A stretch of 33,429 nucleotides of DNA from Clostridia bacterium (GTDB taxonomy: Bacteria; Bacillota; Clostridia; Christensenellales; Aristaeellaceae), in assembly GCA_017460585.1 (NCBI GenBank), contig JAFUAR010000045.1:1-33429 (forward strand). Direction: 5' to 3'. Position 1 is the first letter of the stretch; each line of letters starts with the position of its first letter. Position numbers and translations under genes: made by a program. Below, one piece after another: positions 14,259 to 21,811 of this stretch. The notes beneath the pieces were generated by a model. It had not been told where the DNA came from. It ran no database searches and saw only the letters and a program-made list of their open reading frames with translations.

Positions 14259-14996
14259 ATGGAAGAAAAGATAAAGATATCTATGATCTGCTGCTGGACG
14301 CGGGAAGACATGGTAGCGGATATGCAGAAAAGTACGAATTCGTTTCAGCATTATGAAATTGAATGGGTGCTGATTGATAATCGCGAAAGTGCATATACAT
14401 CGGCCGCGGCAGCGTTGAATGCAGGTTTCCTCAGGAGTACGACCAACTATCTCATTTTTCTGCATCAGGATATTGTATTCCATAGCGAAGAAGACCTCGA
14501 GAGAATCATTAATGAAATTAAAAATAACCGAATTGTCGGAGTCGCCGGTAGGAAAGAAAACGGCGGACCGCTGGTTACTTCGATTGTAGATGGTGTTCAT
14601 CATGAAAGAACACACCATTATCCGTTTCACGGTGAAGCGGAAAAGGTTTTTACCTTGGATGAGTGTTTAATAGGAATGAATCGCCAAATATTTAGCGAGT
14701 TGCATGGCTTTGACGAGGACTATTTCGATGGATGGCATTTTTACGGTGTTGATTTGTGCATTCGCGCAAATCTAAATCATATAGAATGCGTCGTAGTACC
14801 CTCTAAGCTGTGGCATCGCCCTAAAGGAACACACGATCAAAAATGGGAGCTATACGAAAAGAAGTTAAGAAAGAGATACAAGAATCGTTACGGAGTTTTG
14901 TATTACCCGTGCGGCAGATGTTATGCAAATCCCATTTTATTTTATGCCACAAAATGGTTGCGACCTTTGCGAAAACAAATGTTATCTGGGAAGTAG
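14259..14996 (+). CDS. Glycosyltransferase, GT2/StrF-like
   Basis: A 245-residue GT-A-fold protein. It begins ISMICCWTREDM, has the donor-binding acidic motif FLHQDIVF (68-74) in place of a DxD, then VGVAGR and the acceptor-side HGFDEDYFDGWHFYGVDLCIRA (about 148-169), with the late H in SKLWHRPKGTH. This pattern matches the StrF-like branch of family 2 (Glyco_tranf_2_5). It would add one sugar from a nucleotide donor to the lipid-linked repeat unit at the cytoplasmic membrane. It lies between the two paralogous GT-B-like genes, 3 nt after the first. From this gene on the DNA becomes noticeably AT-richer. Confidence 0.8.
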   Translation: MEEKIKISMICCWTREDMVADMQKSTNSFQHYEIEWVLIDNRESAYTSAAAALNAGFLRSTTNYLIFLHQDIVFHSEEDLERIINEIKNNRIVGVAGRKENGGPLVTSIVDGVHHERTHHYPFHGEAEKVFTLDECLIGMNRQIFSELHGFDEDYFDGWHFYGVDLCIRANLNHIECVVVPSKLWHRPKGTHDQKWELYEKKLRKRYKNRYGVLYYPCGRCYANPILFYATKWLRPLRKQMLSGK

Positions 14997-15020
14997 AAAT
15001 TAGGAAAGCGATATGCGAAT

Positions 15021-15983
15021 ATGAAAATATGTGTGTGCATATATGATCGCTGCCGGTCGATTACAAACATCATGCTGACTGATCTTTTGAATGATCCGGA
15101 GGTCTCTGCAGAATATGTAATTCGATATCCATATCCGCGAATGCGCATAATGGAAAAAGCAGTAAAGGCGGCATATCGGCTAGGATGGCATTTTCGAAAA
15201 TGGCATCTAGCGCATACGTTGCAATGGAGCGGAGTGGATTTACTGGTGGTGACCAATGAAGCGATGCTCGGCTTTAGCAAGAAGGACTTGAGGAATCTCA
15301 AAAAAGTGCAGAATATAAAGTTAGCGGCGCTGCTTATTGATCCAATCAAAGCAAAGTATCGCACTGCAGCAATCGCCAATGAATTGCTTCCAGAGTTTGA
15401 TTATGTCTTAACCTTTGATCCGAAGGATGCCGAGGAGTTTGGATTTATATATACCAATCAATTGTATTCTTCGGTCGATATGCGCAGTACAAGGCTCGAG
15501 AAGGATTTATTTTATATTGGCAATATCAAAAATCGTTCGAAATTATTGAATGCACTGGCAAACTTAGCGCAAGAAAACAGAGCAAAAGTAGAAATACTGC
15601 TCACAGGGAATGTAGATGATGAATTGAAATCCAAGGCGGGTGTATCCGCATTAAAAAAGAGTATTCCATACAAAGAGATGCTGAAAATGATGCAGCAATG
15701 CAGATGTATATTGGACATCACACAGGAAATGCAGTCCGGAATTACATTGCGGTATTATGAAGCGGTCGTATACAACAAAAAACTTTTAAGCAATAACCCA
15801 AATATTAAATCCCTGCCATTTTACAACGATCGGTATATGAAAATCTACCATCAAATCGAAGATATTGACTGGAAGTGGATCTGCAATGGCGATATGCCAA
15901 ATTATTGCTATCACGATGAATTTAGTTCAAAACATTTAAAATCACTTTTAGAGAAGACGGTATCTATACAGGCTGAATCATGA
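15021..15983 (+). CDS. Predicted GT-B-like glycosyltransferase, paralogue of the gene at 13251
   Basis: A 320-residue protein with no signal peptide. It carries the same motif order as the 13251 gene: LTFDPKDAEEFG (130-141), LFYIGNIKNRSKLL (163-176), then QSGITLRYYEAVVYNKKLL with SNNP (238-260). Overall similarity looks clear but moderate, and codon use here is AT-rich whereas the 13251 copy is GC-richer, so the pair probably did not arise by a recent local duplication. A glycosyltransferase role is inferred from the C-terminal E-A-V-x-YNKKLLSNNP donor-site-like block and context. Confidence 0.65.
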   Translation: MKICVCIYDRCRSITNIMLTDLLNDPEVSAEYVIRYPYPRMRIMEKAVKAAYRLGWHFRKWHLAHTLQWSGVDLLVVTNEAMLGFSKKDLRNLKKVQNIKLAALLIDPIKAKYRTAAIANELLPEFDYVLTFDPKDAEEFGFIYTNQLYSSVDMRSTRLEKDLFYIGNIKNRSKLLNALANLAQENRAKVEILLTGNVDDELKSKAGVSALKKSIPYKEMLKMMQQCRCILDITQEMQSGITLRYYEAVVYNKKLLSNNPNIKSLPFYNDRYMKIYHQIEDIDWKWICNGDMPNYCYHDEFSSKHLKSLLEKTVSIQAES

Positions 15984-16000
15984 AATGGAAGTTGTTATAA

Positions 16001-16840
16001 ATGATCTATGTAATTACGCATAAAGCCTTTGATGATTCCATTGTTCCCCAAGAAGGCTATCGAATATTGCACGTGGGCGAAAATGAAAACTGTAAAAGCA
16101 GTTATCTGCGCGATGATCTTGGAAATAATATAAGCTTCAAGAATACATCATGGTGTGAACTGACGGGATTGTATTGGATTTGGAAAAATGGATTGGAAGC
16201 GCTCGATGAAAATGTAGGTTTGGTACATTACCGAAGGTATTTTACTACTTCGATAGAAAACGAAAGCTACAAAGTATTGGGTAGGCTCCCTCAACCGTTA
16301 TCCTATCAAGCAATTCGAAATATGAATATTGATTCGCACAGCATTCTTCTACCCAAATCTGAGAAAATGATTTATTCCATAGAAGAGGCGTATGCTATTA
16401 ATCATCGCATACAGGATTTACGCACGACACGAGACGCGATTCGCTCTATTTTTCCGCAGTATGCGCAAAGCTTTGATTCCGTAATGCGTCAAAAATTTTT
16501 TTATGGATACAACATGATGGTATGCCAAAGGCGTATGCTGAACGCGTATTGCGAGTGGCTATTTCCCATATTGGAATATGTGGAGCAGCATACGAATTTG
16601 AACGAAATTGAAGATTCGTATCAGAAACGTATATTTGGTTTCATCAGCGAGCGACTGATTCAGGTGTGGGTATATCATCAACAGTTTCAGGTTCTCAATG
16701 CGCCTGTTTTCAACGTGGAAAAGAAAGGCGACAATTGGATTCGAAGCGCCGTAAAAAGGGGTAAAGCATATCAGATAAAACGGAAAAGAGTTACCCAATA
16801 TCACCTGAACGATCAAAACAACAAAAACTATCACGTTTAA
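16001..16840 (+). CDS. DUF4422 family capsular polysaccharide glycosyltransferase
   Basis: A 279-residue protein that starts IYVITHKAFDD and contains WCELTGLYWIWKN (51-63), GLVHYRRYF (73-81), and a late YNMMVCQRRMLNAYCEWLFPIL region followed by IFGFISERLIQVW. These are the conserved blocks of DUF4422, a family found in capsule and LPS loci and regarded as GT-A-like transferases; the HYRRYF block sits where the catalytic metal site is expected. The donor and linkage cannot be told. The gene ends just before a 186-nt gap, the largest inside the biosynthetic part. Confidence 0.85.
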   Translation: MIYVITHKAFDDSIVPQEGYRILHVGENENCKSSYLRDDLGNNISFKNTSWCELTGLYWIWKNGLEALDENVGLVHYRRYFTTSIENESYKVLGRLPQPLSYQAIRNMNIDSHSILLPKSEKMIYSIEEAYAINHRIQDLRTTRDAIRSIFPQYAQSFDSVMRQKFFYGYNMMVCQRRMLNAYCEWLFPILEYVEQHTNLNEIEDSYQKRIFGFISERLIQVWVYHQQFQVLNAPVFNVEKKGDNWIRSAVKRGKAYQIKRKRVTQYHLNDQNNKNYHV

Positions 16841-16970
16841 AGAAATTCTGATTCACTGAGGCGCGGTTGGCGAGCGCATTGTTCGTGAGACAGGTTTGCG
16901 TTTTTCATGGTTTACTGAAAGTAAGTCTACAAATTTGAAAGCGTATAAGGCGGAATGGGTTGAGTAGGAT

Positions 16971-16995
16971 GGATCACTGAGTCAATCAGTGATTC
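16971..16995 (+). promoter_or_regulatory. Hairpin in the gap before the polymerase gene
   Basis: GGATCACTGA (16971-16980) pairs with TCAGTGATTC (16986-16995), ten pairs including one G-T, around loop GTCAA. There is no T-run behind it, so a simple terminator is unlikely. It lies 22 nt upstream of the GGAGG site of the polymerase gene and could set an internal pause, process the mRNA or bind a regulator. A small hairpin TTACT-GAA-AGTAA lies at 16912-16924. Nothing else recognisable is in 16841-17026. Confidence 0.4.
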
Positions 16996-17026
16996 CTTCA
17001 ATGAAACTTCGACTGCGGAGGATCAA

Positions 17027-18331
17027 ATGGTCTATGTATTGGCGGGCGTATTGACCGGACTATTGCTGCTAAGCTATTGGCAGAACAAGGGAGATCTAAC
17101 GGCTCCTTCTTTTTTATTTTCCCTATCCTTTTTGTTTTCCTGCGTATGGGCGTGTATATACGCCCCAAAGTGGGAGTTGGATATGCATACCAATACTTTT
17201 TATGTAATATTCGGCGGGGTACTGGAATTTATAGTGGTCAGTCAAATCATCCATGTTTTTAGCAATATTCGAAGGCGAAAAAAAGATTGGATATACAAGC
17301 AGATTCTTCCTATTGAAATTCAAAAGGGAAAATTAATAGCATTTATTGCCTTGGAAATATTAGTGATTTTGGCTACGGCGTATTATTTGCTGCGAAGTAT
17401 CGGAGCAGCGAATCTGGCGAACGCTATATTTTTGTATCGATATGGCGATATTAGCGAAAACATACGAATGCCCGGAATGCTCAATATCCTTCGGACCTGC
17501 GTAAATGCTTCGGGTTATTGGTTTTCATATGTGTTGATCAATAATTTGATTGCGAAGAAGAAGCTGGATTTATACCCTCTAGTCATTATTTTGCTCGCGT
17601 TGGTCAATACGGTCGTTGTGGGAAGTCGAGGGAACGTGCTCTACGTATTGATTTCAATGATTATTATATATTATATTCTATTTCATAGAAACAGTGCAAA
17701 TACAGGAAAACAGTTGCGGTTCAGGTCCGTGTTAATTAGCGTTGTCGTGCTGATCGCGGTGGTATTATCTTACCAATCCTTAGGAAATTTGCTGGGAAGA
17801 AATTCTACGGCAAATTCAATAGATTATCTAGCGACTTACTGCGGCGCGGAAATCAAAAATTTAGATATGATGCTGCAGCGAGATATATTTGGAAAGAGTA
17901 AAATATTTGGAGCGCAAACGTTTATTAATATGTACAGATGGATGGGTGCGCGTCTGGGTGGTATAGATGTAAGTGAAATAAAGTTTGCATTGTCATTTAT
18001 ATCGATCAACGGCTACAATCTAGGAAATGTATATACTATTTTTTACCCCATGATTTATGATTTTGGGTATCAGGGCATATTTTTCTTGATTTTGCTAATG
18101 GCGTGTATTGCCCAATGGATTGATGAGCGAGTAAAACGCAGCAGTTCGAATCATGAACTCCAAATCGTTCTTGTAGTATATGCTTATATGGCAAATGCAA
18201 TCATATTCTCATTCTTTTCGAATAAGTTTTATGAACAAATTTTTTCCGCAGTGTTTATTTATAGTCTGATCTTCTGGGGCTTATTTCAACTGTTTTTTAT
18301 TCGGATTCGTTTCAGAATCGGAAAAAAGTGA
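17027..18331 (+). CDS. Wzy-type oligosaccharide repeat-unit polymerase
   Basis: A 434-residue membrane protein with about ten hydrophobic segments from residue 2 onward and a long hydrophilic extracytoplasmic loop at about 245-335 (YQSLGNLLGRNSTANSIDYLA through RWMGARLGGIDVSEIKFAL), the layout of O-antigen/capsule polymerases. It joins lipid-linked repeat units on the outer membrane face. Sequence identity in this class is always low, so the call rests on topology, length, the NTVVVGSRGNVLYVLISMII segment typical of the oligosaccharide repeat-unit polymerase family, and its place in the locus. GGAGG at 17017-17021 lies 5 nt before ATG. The gene is among the most AT-rich in the window. Confidence 0.8.
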   Translation: MVYVLAGVLTGLLLLSYWQNKGDLTAPSFLFSLSFLFSCVWACIYAPKWELDMHTNTFYVIFGGVLEFIVVSQIIHVFSNIRRRKKDWIYKQILPIEIQKGKLIAFIALEILVILATAYYLLRSIGAANLANAIFLYRYGDISENIRMPGMLNILRTCVNASGYWFSYVLINNLIAKKKLDLYPLVIILLALVNTVVVGSRGNVLYVLISMIIIYYILFHRNSANTGKQLRFRSVLISVVVLIAVVLSYQSLGNLLGRNSTANSIDYLATYCGAEIKNLDMMLQRDIFGKSKIFGAQTFINMYRWMGARLGGIDVSEIKFALSFISINGYNLGNVYTIFYPMIYDFGYQGIFFLILLMACIAQWIDERVKRSSSNHELQIVLVVYAYMANAIIFSFFSNKFYEQIFSAVFIYSLIFWGLFQLFFIRIRFRIGKK

Positions 18332-18360
18332 TCGATGATTCATCATCAAGAGGAAATGCA

Positions 18361-19485
18361 ATGAAAGTTGGTTTAATTACCTATCACTCGGCATATAACT
18401 TTGGATCTGTGCTTCAAGCTTATGCCACGCAGGAAGTAATACGTGAAATTGCTGGAAACTGTGAAATAATCAATTACAGAACACAGGAGCAGAGGCGTGT
18501 ATACGCCATATTTACATGGGCAAAGGGTGCGAATTTCTTCAAGTCCTTGGCAAAAAATGCATTGATTCTACCTTCTTGGAATCAACGCAGGAAGCGAGCG
18601 CAGAAATATGAAGCGTGCATCAATAAACTGTTTTCATTGTCCAAGGAGTGCAAATCTCCTGCTGAAGTATACGATATGTGGAACCAATACGACGCAATCG
18701 TATCCGGTAGCGATCAAATTTGGAATAAGCACTCGAAGGAACTGCACTTTGCGTCGTGGGAGAATATGAATCCCTATTTACTGCATGGTTATTTTGGCAA
18801 GAAGGTATCCTATGCTTCTTCTACTGCGAATATGACGGATGAAGAATTAAAGCGAATCATTCCGGATATCGACCAATTTGACTTTGTGTCCGTGCGCGAA
18901 AAAGCAACGGCGGATCGGTTGCGAGCCATGTGCGCCGTGGATATTGCAAATGTGTTGGATCCGACATTCCTATTGACGAAGCGAGAATGGATGGAGCAAT
19001 TTAATCTGAGCGAAAACCAATTTGAAGACTACGTATTATATTACGCGTTGAATTCAAGACGAGAATTGAAGAAAACACAGGCGTTTTTACGGGAATATGC
19101 TCAAAAGGAAGGAATCAAAGTGAAGATGATTGCTCCTCTTGGTGCAATGCATAGCAGTAAAGAGGTTGAAGTATTGAACGATGTAGATCCGATCGCTTTT
19201 CTGAATTATATATTGAACGCCAGAAGGGTGATTACCGATTCTTATCACGGTACAATTCTATCGGTCAACTTTAATAAAGATGTGTATTCGATTTGTGGGC
19301 AGAATGTATCGGATTTCAGAAAGACAGATATTCTGACAAGAATTGGAATGCAAGACCGAATTATATCCAATGTAGAACATTTCAACCGGATTCAGCACGA
19401 ATGCATAGATTACAAGCAGGTCAATTCAAAGCTGAATCAGTATAGAAAGAGCAGCTATGAATATCTGAAAAATGCTTTGCTGTAA
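18361..19485 (+). CDS. Polysaccharide pyruvyl transferase family protein
   Basis: A 374-residue protein of the CsaB/PssM-like family, which attaches pyruvate from phosphoenolpyruvate as a ketal to hexoses of surface polysaccharides. Blocks seen: GLITYHSAYNFGSVLQAYA (4-22), IINYRTQ, VSGSDQIWN (114-122), VSYASSTA, FVSVREKAT (175-183), VLDPTFLL (198-205) and TDSYHGTILSVNFNK (about 292-306), the GT-B-like C-terminal motif. The frame is open 11 codons further, but ATG 18361 has AGAGGAA directly upstream and gives the standard N-terminus. It precedes glf and an FrhB-like gene, an association often seen in gut anaerobes. Confidence 0.88.
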   Translation: MKVGLITYHSAYNFGSVLQAYATQEVIREIAGNCEIINYRTQEQRRVYAIFTWAKGANFFKSLAKNALILPSWNQRRKRAQKYEACINKLFSLSKECKSPAEVYDMWNQYDAIVSGSDQIWNKHSKELHFASWENMNPYLLHGYFGKKVSYASSTANMTDEELKRIIPDIDQFDFVSVREKATADRLRAMCAVDIANVLDPTFLLTKREWMEQFNLSENQFEDYVLYYALNSRRELKKTQAFLREYAQKEGIKVKMIAPLGAMHSSKEVEVLNDVDPIAFLNYILNARRVITDSYHGTILSVNFNKDVYSICGQNVSDFRKTDILTRIGMQDRIISNVEHFNRIQHECIDYKQVNSKLNQYRKSSYEYLKNALL

Positions 19486-19499
19486 GGGTGATGGACTTA

Positions 19500-20612
19500 A
19501 TGGTGGATTATTTAATTGTCGGCGCAGGGCTTTTTGGATCTGTATTTGCGCACGAAGCCCACAAACATGGCAAAAAGGTACTCGTAATTGATCGCAGAAA
19601 CCATATAGGCGGTAATGTTTATACCGAAAAGGTCGCTAATATCAATGTTCATCGCTACGGGGCGCATATATTCCATACCAATAATGAACTGGTGTGGCGA
19701 TATGCGAATCAGTTTGTGGAGTTCAACCGTTTCACAAATGCGCCAGTCGCAAATTACAAGGGTGAAATATACTCTATGCCGTTCAATATGTACACGTTTA
19801 ATAAAATGTGGAATGTGAGCACACCGGAGGAAGCAAAGCAAATCATCGAAAGCCAAAGGATGGAAATCGGTCATGAGCCGACCAACCTTGAAGAGCAAGC
19901 AATTGCTCTGGTCGGGAGAGATATTTACGCAAAGCTGATCAAAGGATATACGGAAAAGCAATGGGGCAGAGAATGCCGAGATCTGCCGGCATTTATCATA
20001 AAACGCTTACCCGTTCGTTATACATACGACAATAATTATTTCAACGCAAAGTTTCAGGGCATACCGATTGGCGGTTATACCAGTTTAGTGGAGAAACTGT
20101 TGGAAGGCATAGAGGTACGGTTGAATATCGATTATAAGCCGCAAACGCACAATTGGCGCGATTGCGCAAGCAAGCTGGTATATACAGGTCCCATAGATCA
20201 GTTTTTCCAGTATTGTTATGGCGCGCTGGAATACAGAAGCGTTCGCTTTGAAACGGAACTGCTGGATATTCCCAATTTTCAGGGGAATGCGGCAGTGAAT
20301 TATACAGACCGAGAAACGCCGTGGACGAGAATTATAGAACACAAATGGTTTGAATTTGGAAGAGATGAATCGGGCAATGAAATTCCGCAAACCATTATTT
20401 CCAAAGAGTACAGCGCAGAATGGAAGCCGGGCGACGAACCATTTTATCCGGTGAATGATGAAACCAACGAAGAGATATATCGAAAATATGAACAATTGGC
20501 ATTATCCGAACCGGATGTGATATTTGGAGGACGCCTTGGAAAATATAAATACTACGATATGGATCAGGTGATTGCAGAGGCGCTGAAATTGGCGGAAGAG
20601 GAACTAACCTAA
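19500..20612 (+). CDS. glf: UDP-galactopyranose mutase
   Basis: A 370-residue flavoenzyme that converts UDP-galactopyranose to UDP-galactofuranose, implying galactofuranose in the polymer. Hallmarks are the FAD-binding VDYLIVGAGLFGSVFAHEA at the start, DRRNHIGGNVYTE (31-43), HRYGAHIFHTN (51-61), the substrate region KQWGRECRDLP, RYTYDNNYF, and C-terminal GGRLGKYKYYDMDQVI, which contacts FAD. Length is typical (about 370). Two earlier starts (19488, 19491) exist, but ATG 19500 gives the family N-terminus and has AAGGGTGATGG upstream. The active enzyme needs reduced FAD; the next gene encodes an iron-sulphur/flavin-type oxidoreductase, which may be relevant. Confidence 0.95.
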   Translation: MVDYLIVGAGLFGSVFAHEAHKHGKKVLVIDRRNHIGGNVYTEKVANINVHRYGAHIFHTNNELVWRYANQFVEFNRFTNAPVANYKGEIYSMPFNMYTFNKMWNVSTPEEAKQIIESQRMEIGHEPTNLEEQAIALVGRDIYAKLIKGYTEKQWGRECRDLPAFIIKRLPVRYTYDNNYFNAKFQGIPIGGYTSLVEKLLEGIEVRLNIDYKPQTHNWRDCASKLVYTGPIDQFFQYCYGALEYRSVRFETELLDIPNFQGNAAVNYTDRETPWTRIIEHKWFEFGRDESGNEIPQTIISKEYSAEWKPGDEPFYPVNDETNEEIYRKYEQLALSEPDVIFGGRLGKYKYYDMDQVIAEALKLAEEELT

Positions 20613-21802
20613 TGGAAATATGTGATGTTAAGCAATGTACAGGCTGCGGGGTATGCGCATCGGTCTGTCCCTTTAAGTGTATCTCAATGAAGGAGAACTT
20701 TGAAGGGTTCTATTACCCTGAAGTGGATGAGAGTCGTTGTGCAAAATGCGGAAAATGCGTACGCACGTGCCCAAATCATTGTGCAATGGAGCAAAATGCG
20801 GCGAGCTTTTATATGGGTTGGCACAAATCCCTTGAAGTATTGCGCAAGAGTTCATCCGGAGGGGCATTTACCGCTCTGGCAGAGTGGATTTTGGAAAAAG
20901 GAGGCGTAGTATTCGGCGCCGCTTTTGATCGCGAAAGTAGAAGGATTCGCCACACAGAAATTCAAACAAAAAACGATTTGGATACCATCCGGCTGAGCAA
21001 GTATTATCAGGGCTACGTTGGTCAATGCTATGAACAATGCAAACAGGCGCTCAAAACAGGTCCGGTTTTATTCAGCGGTACCGCATGCCAAATTGCCGGA
21101 CTATATACGTATTTAGGCAAACAATATGAGCAGTTATATACGGTAGACGTCTTATGCCATGGAGTCGCGAGCAAGAAGGTGGTCGACGCGTATATCAGAA
21201 GCAAAGAAAAGCGCTATAGCAAGAAAATTGTCGACTATCGGTTCAGAGTAAAACCGGAGGATTCAGACTGGTTCCAAGGTGGCGGAACAAGAATGCGGTT
21301 GGACTTTGCGGATGGAACCCATGTTGTAGAGAATAAAAAATACGACACATTCTTTGTAGGGTTCAACCAATATTTATTTGTCCGTAATTCCTGTTATCAA
21401 TGCCTGTATACAGGAACGAATCGCGTTGCTGATTTTACGTTGGCGGATTATTGGGGCGTGCCCGACAGCGAAATTGGGGAAAGAGAAAAGCGATATGGCG
21501 TATCGCTGATTCTTGCCAATTCTGCAAAGGCAAAGCTTGTAGTGAAAAAAATGAATGAAACTATGGAGATTCGTTCAATTGATCCGGAAAAAGCGATTAA
21601 CGGCAATCAGGCGCTGCGCTCGCCCAGTTCGCCCAATCCGTATAGAGAAGACTTTTTTCGCAGATTGAGCGGATATAATTATGATCGCCTTATTTTTCGA
21701 TACTATTATCCATATTTCATTAAACAACGCGCAGTGGACGGTTTGAAATACTTCATGGGTGAAACAGGTTATCAAAGCATTCGAAAAATGCTGAAAGGGT
21801 AG
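20612..21802 (+). CDS. [4Fe-4S] ferredoxin/FrhB-like (F420-hydrogenase beta-subunit domain) protein
   Basis: A 396-residue protein. Two [4Fe-4S] motifs are at the N-terminus: C9-C12-C15-C19 (CTGCGVCASVCP) and C43-C46-C49-C53 (CAKCGKCVRTCP). Residues about 75-160 match the FrhB N-terminal domain (SSSGGAFTALAEWIL, FSGTACQIAGL) and about 165-330 the FrhB C-terminal domain (VLCHGVASKKVVDAYI, DFTLADYWGVP). FrhB itself uses FAD and F420; polysaccharide-locus homologues in non-F420 bacteria are a separate, uncharacterised group. Its start overlaps the glf stop by one base, so the two are translationally coupled. A redox role for a sugar or for Glf is inferred. Confidence 0.88.
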   Translation: MEICDVKQCTGCGVCASVCPFKCISMKENFEGFYYPEVDESRCAKCGKCVRTCPNHCAMEQNAASFYMGWHKSLEVLRKSSSGGAFTALAEWILEKGGVVFGAAFDRESRRIRHTEIQTKNDLDTIRLSKYYQGYVGQCYEQCKQALKTGPVLFSGTACQIAGLYTYLGKQYEQLYTVDVLCHGVASKKVVDAYIRSKEKRYSKKIVDYRFRVKPEDSDWFQGGGTRMRLDFADGTHVVENKKYDTFFVGFNQYLFVRNSCYQCLYTGTNRVADFTLADYWGVPDSEIGEREKRYGVSLILANSAKAKLVVKKMNETMEIRSIDPEKAINGNQALRSPSSPNPYREDFFRRLSGYNYDRLIFRYYYPYFIKQRAVDGLKYFMGETGYQSIRKMLKG

Positions 21803-21811
21803 TACAAAGCG

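Noticed and set aside
16841-17026. A gene or pseudogene remnant in the gap before the polymerase
   Set aside because: I found no start-stop frame with protein-like sequence or clear similarity to neighbours; only two hairpins and the next ribosome site are visible.
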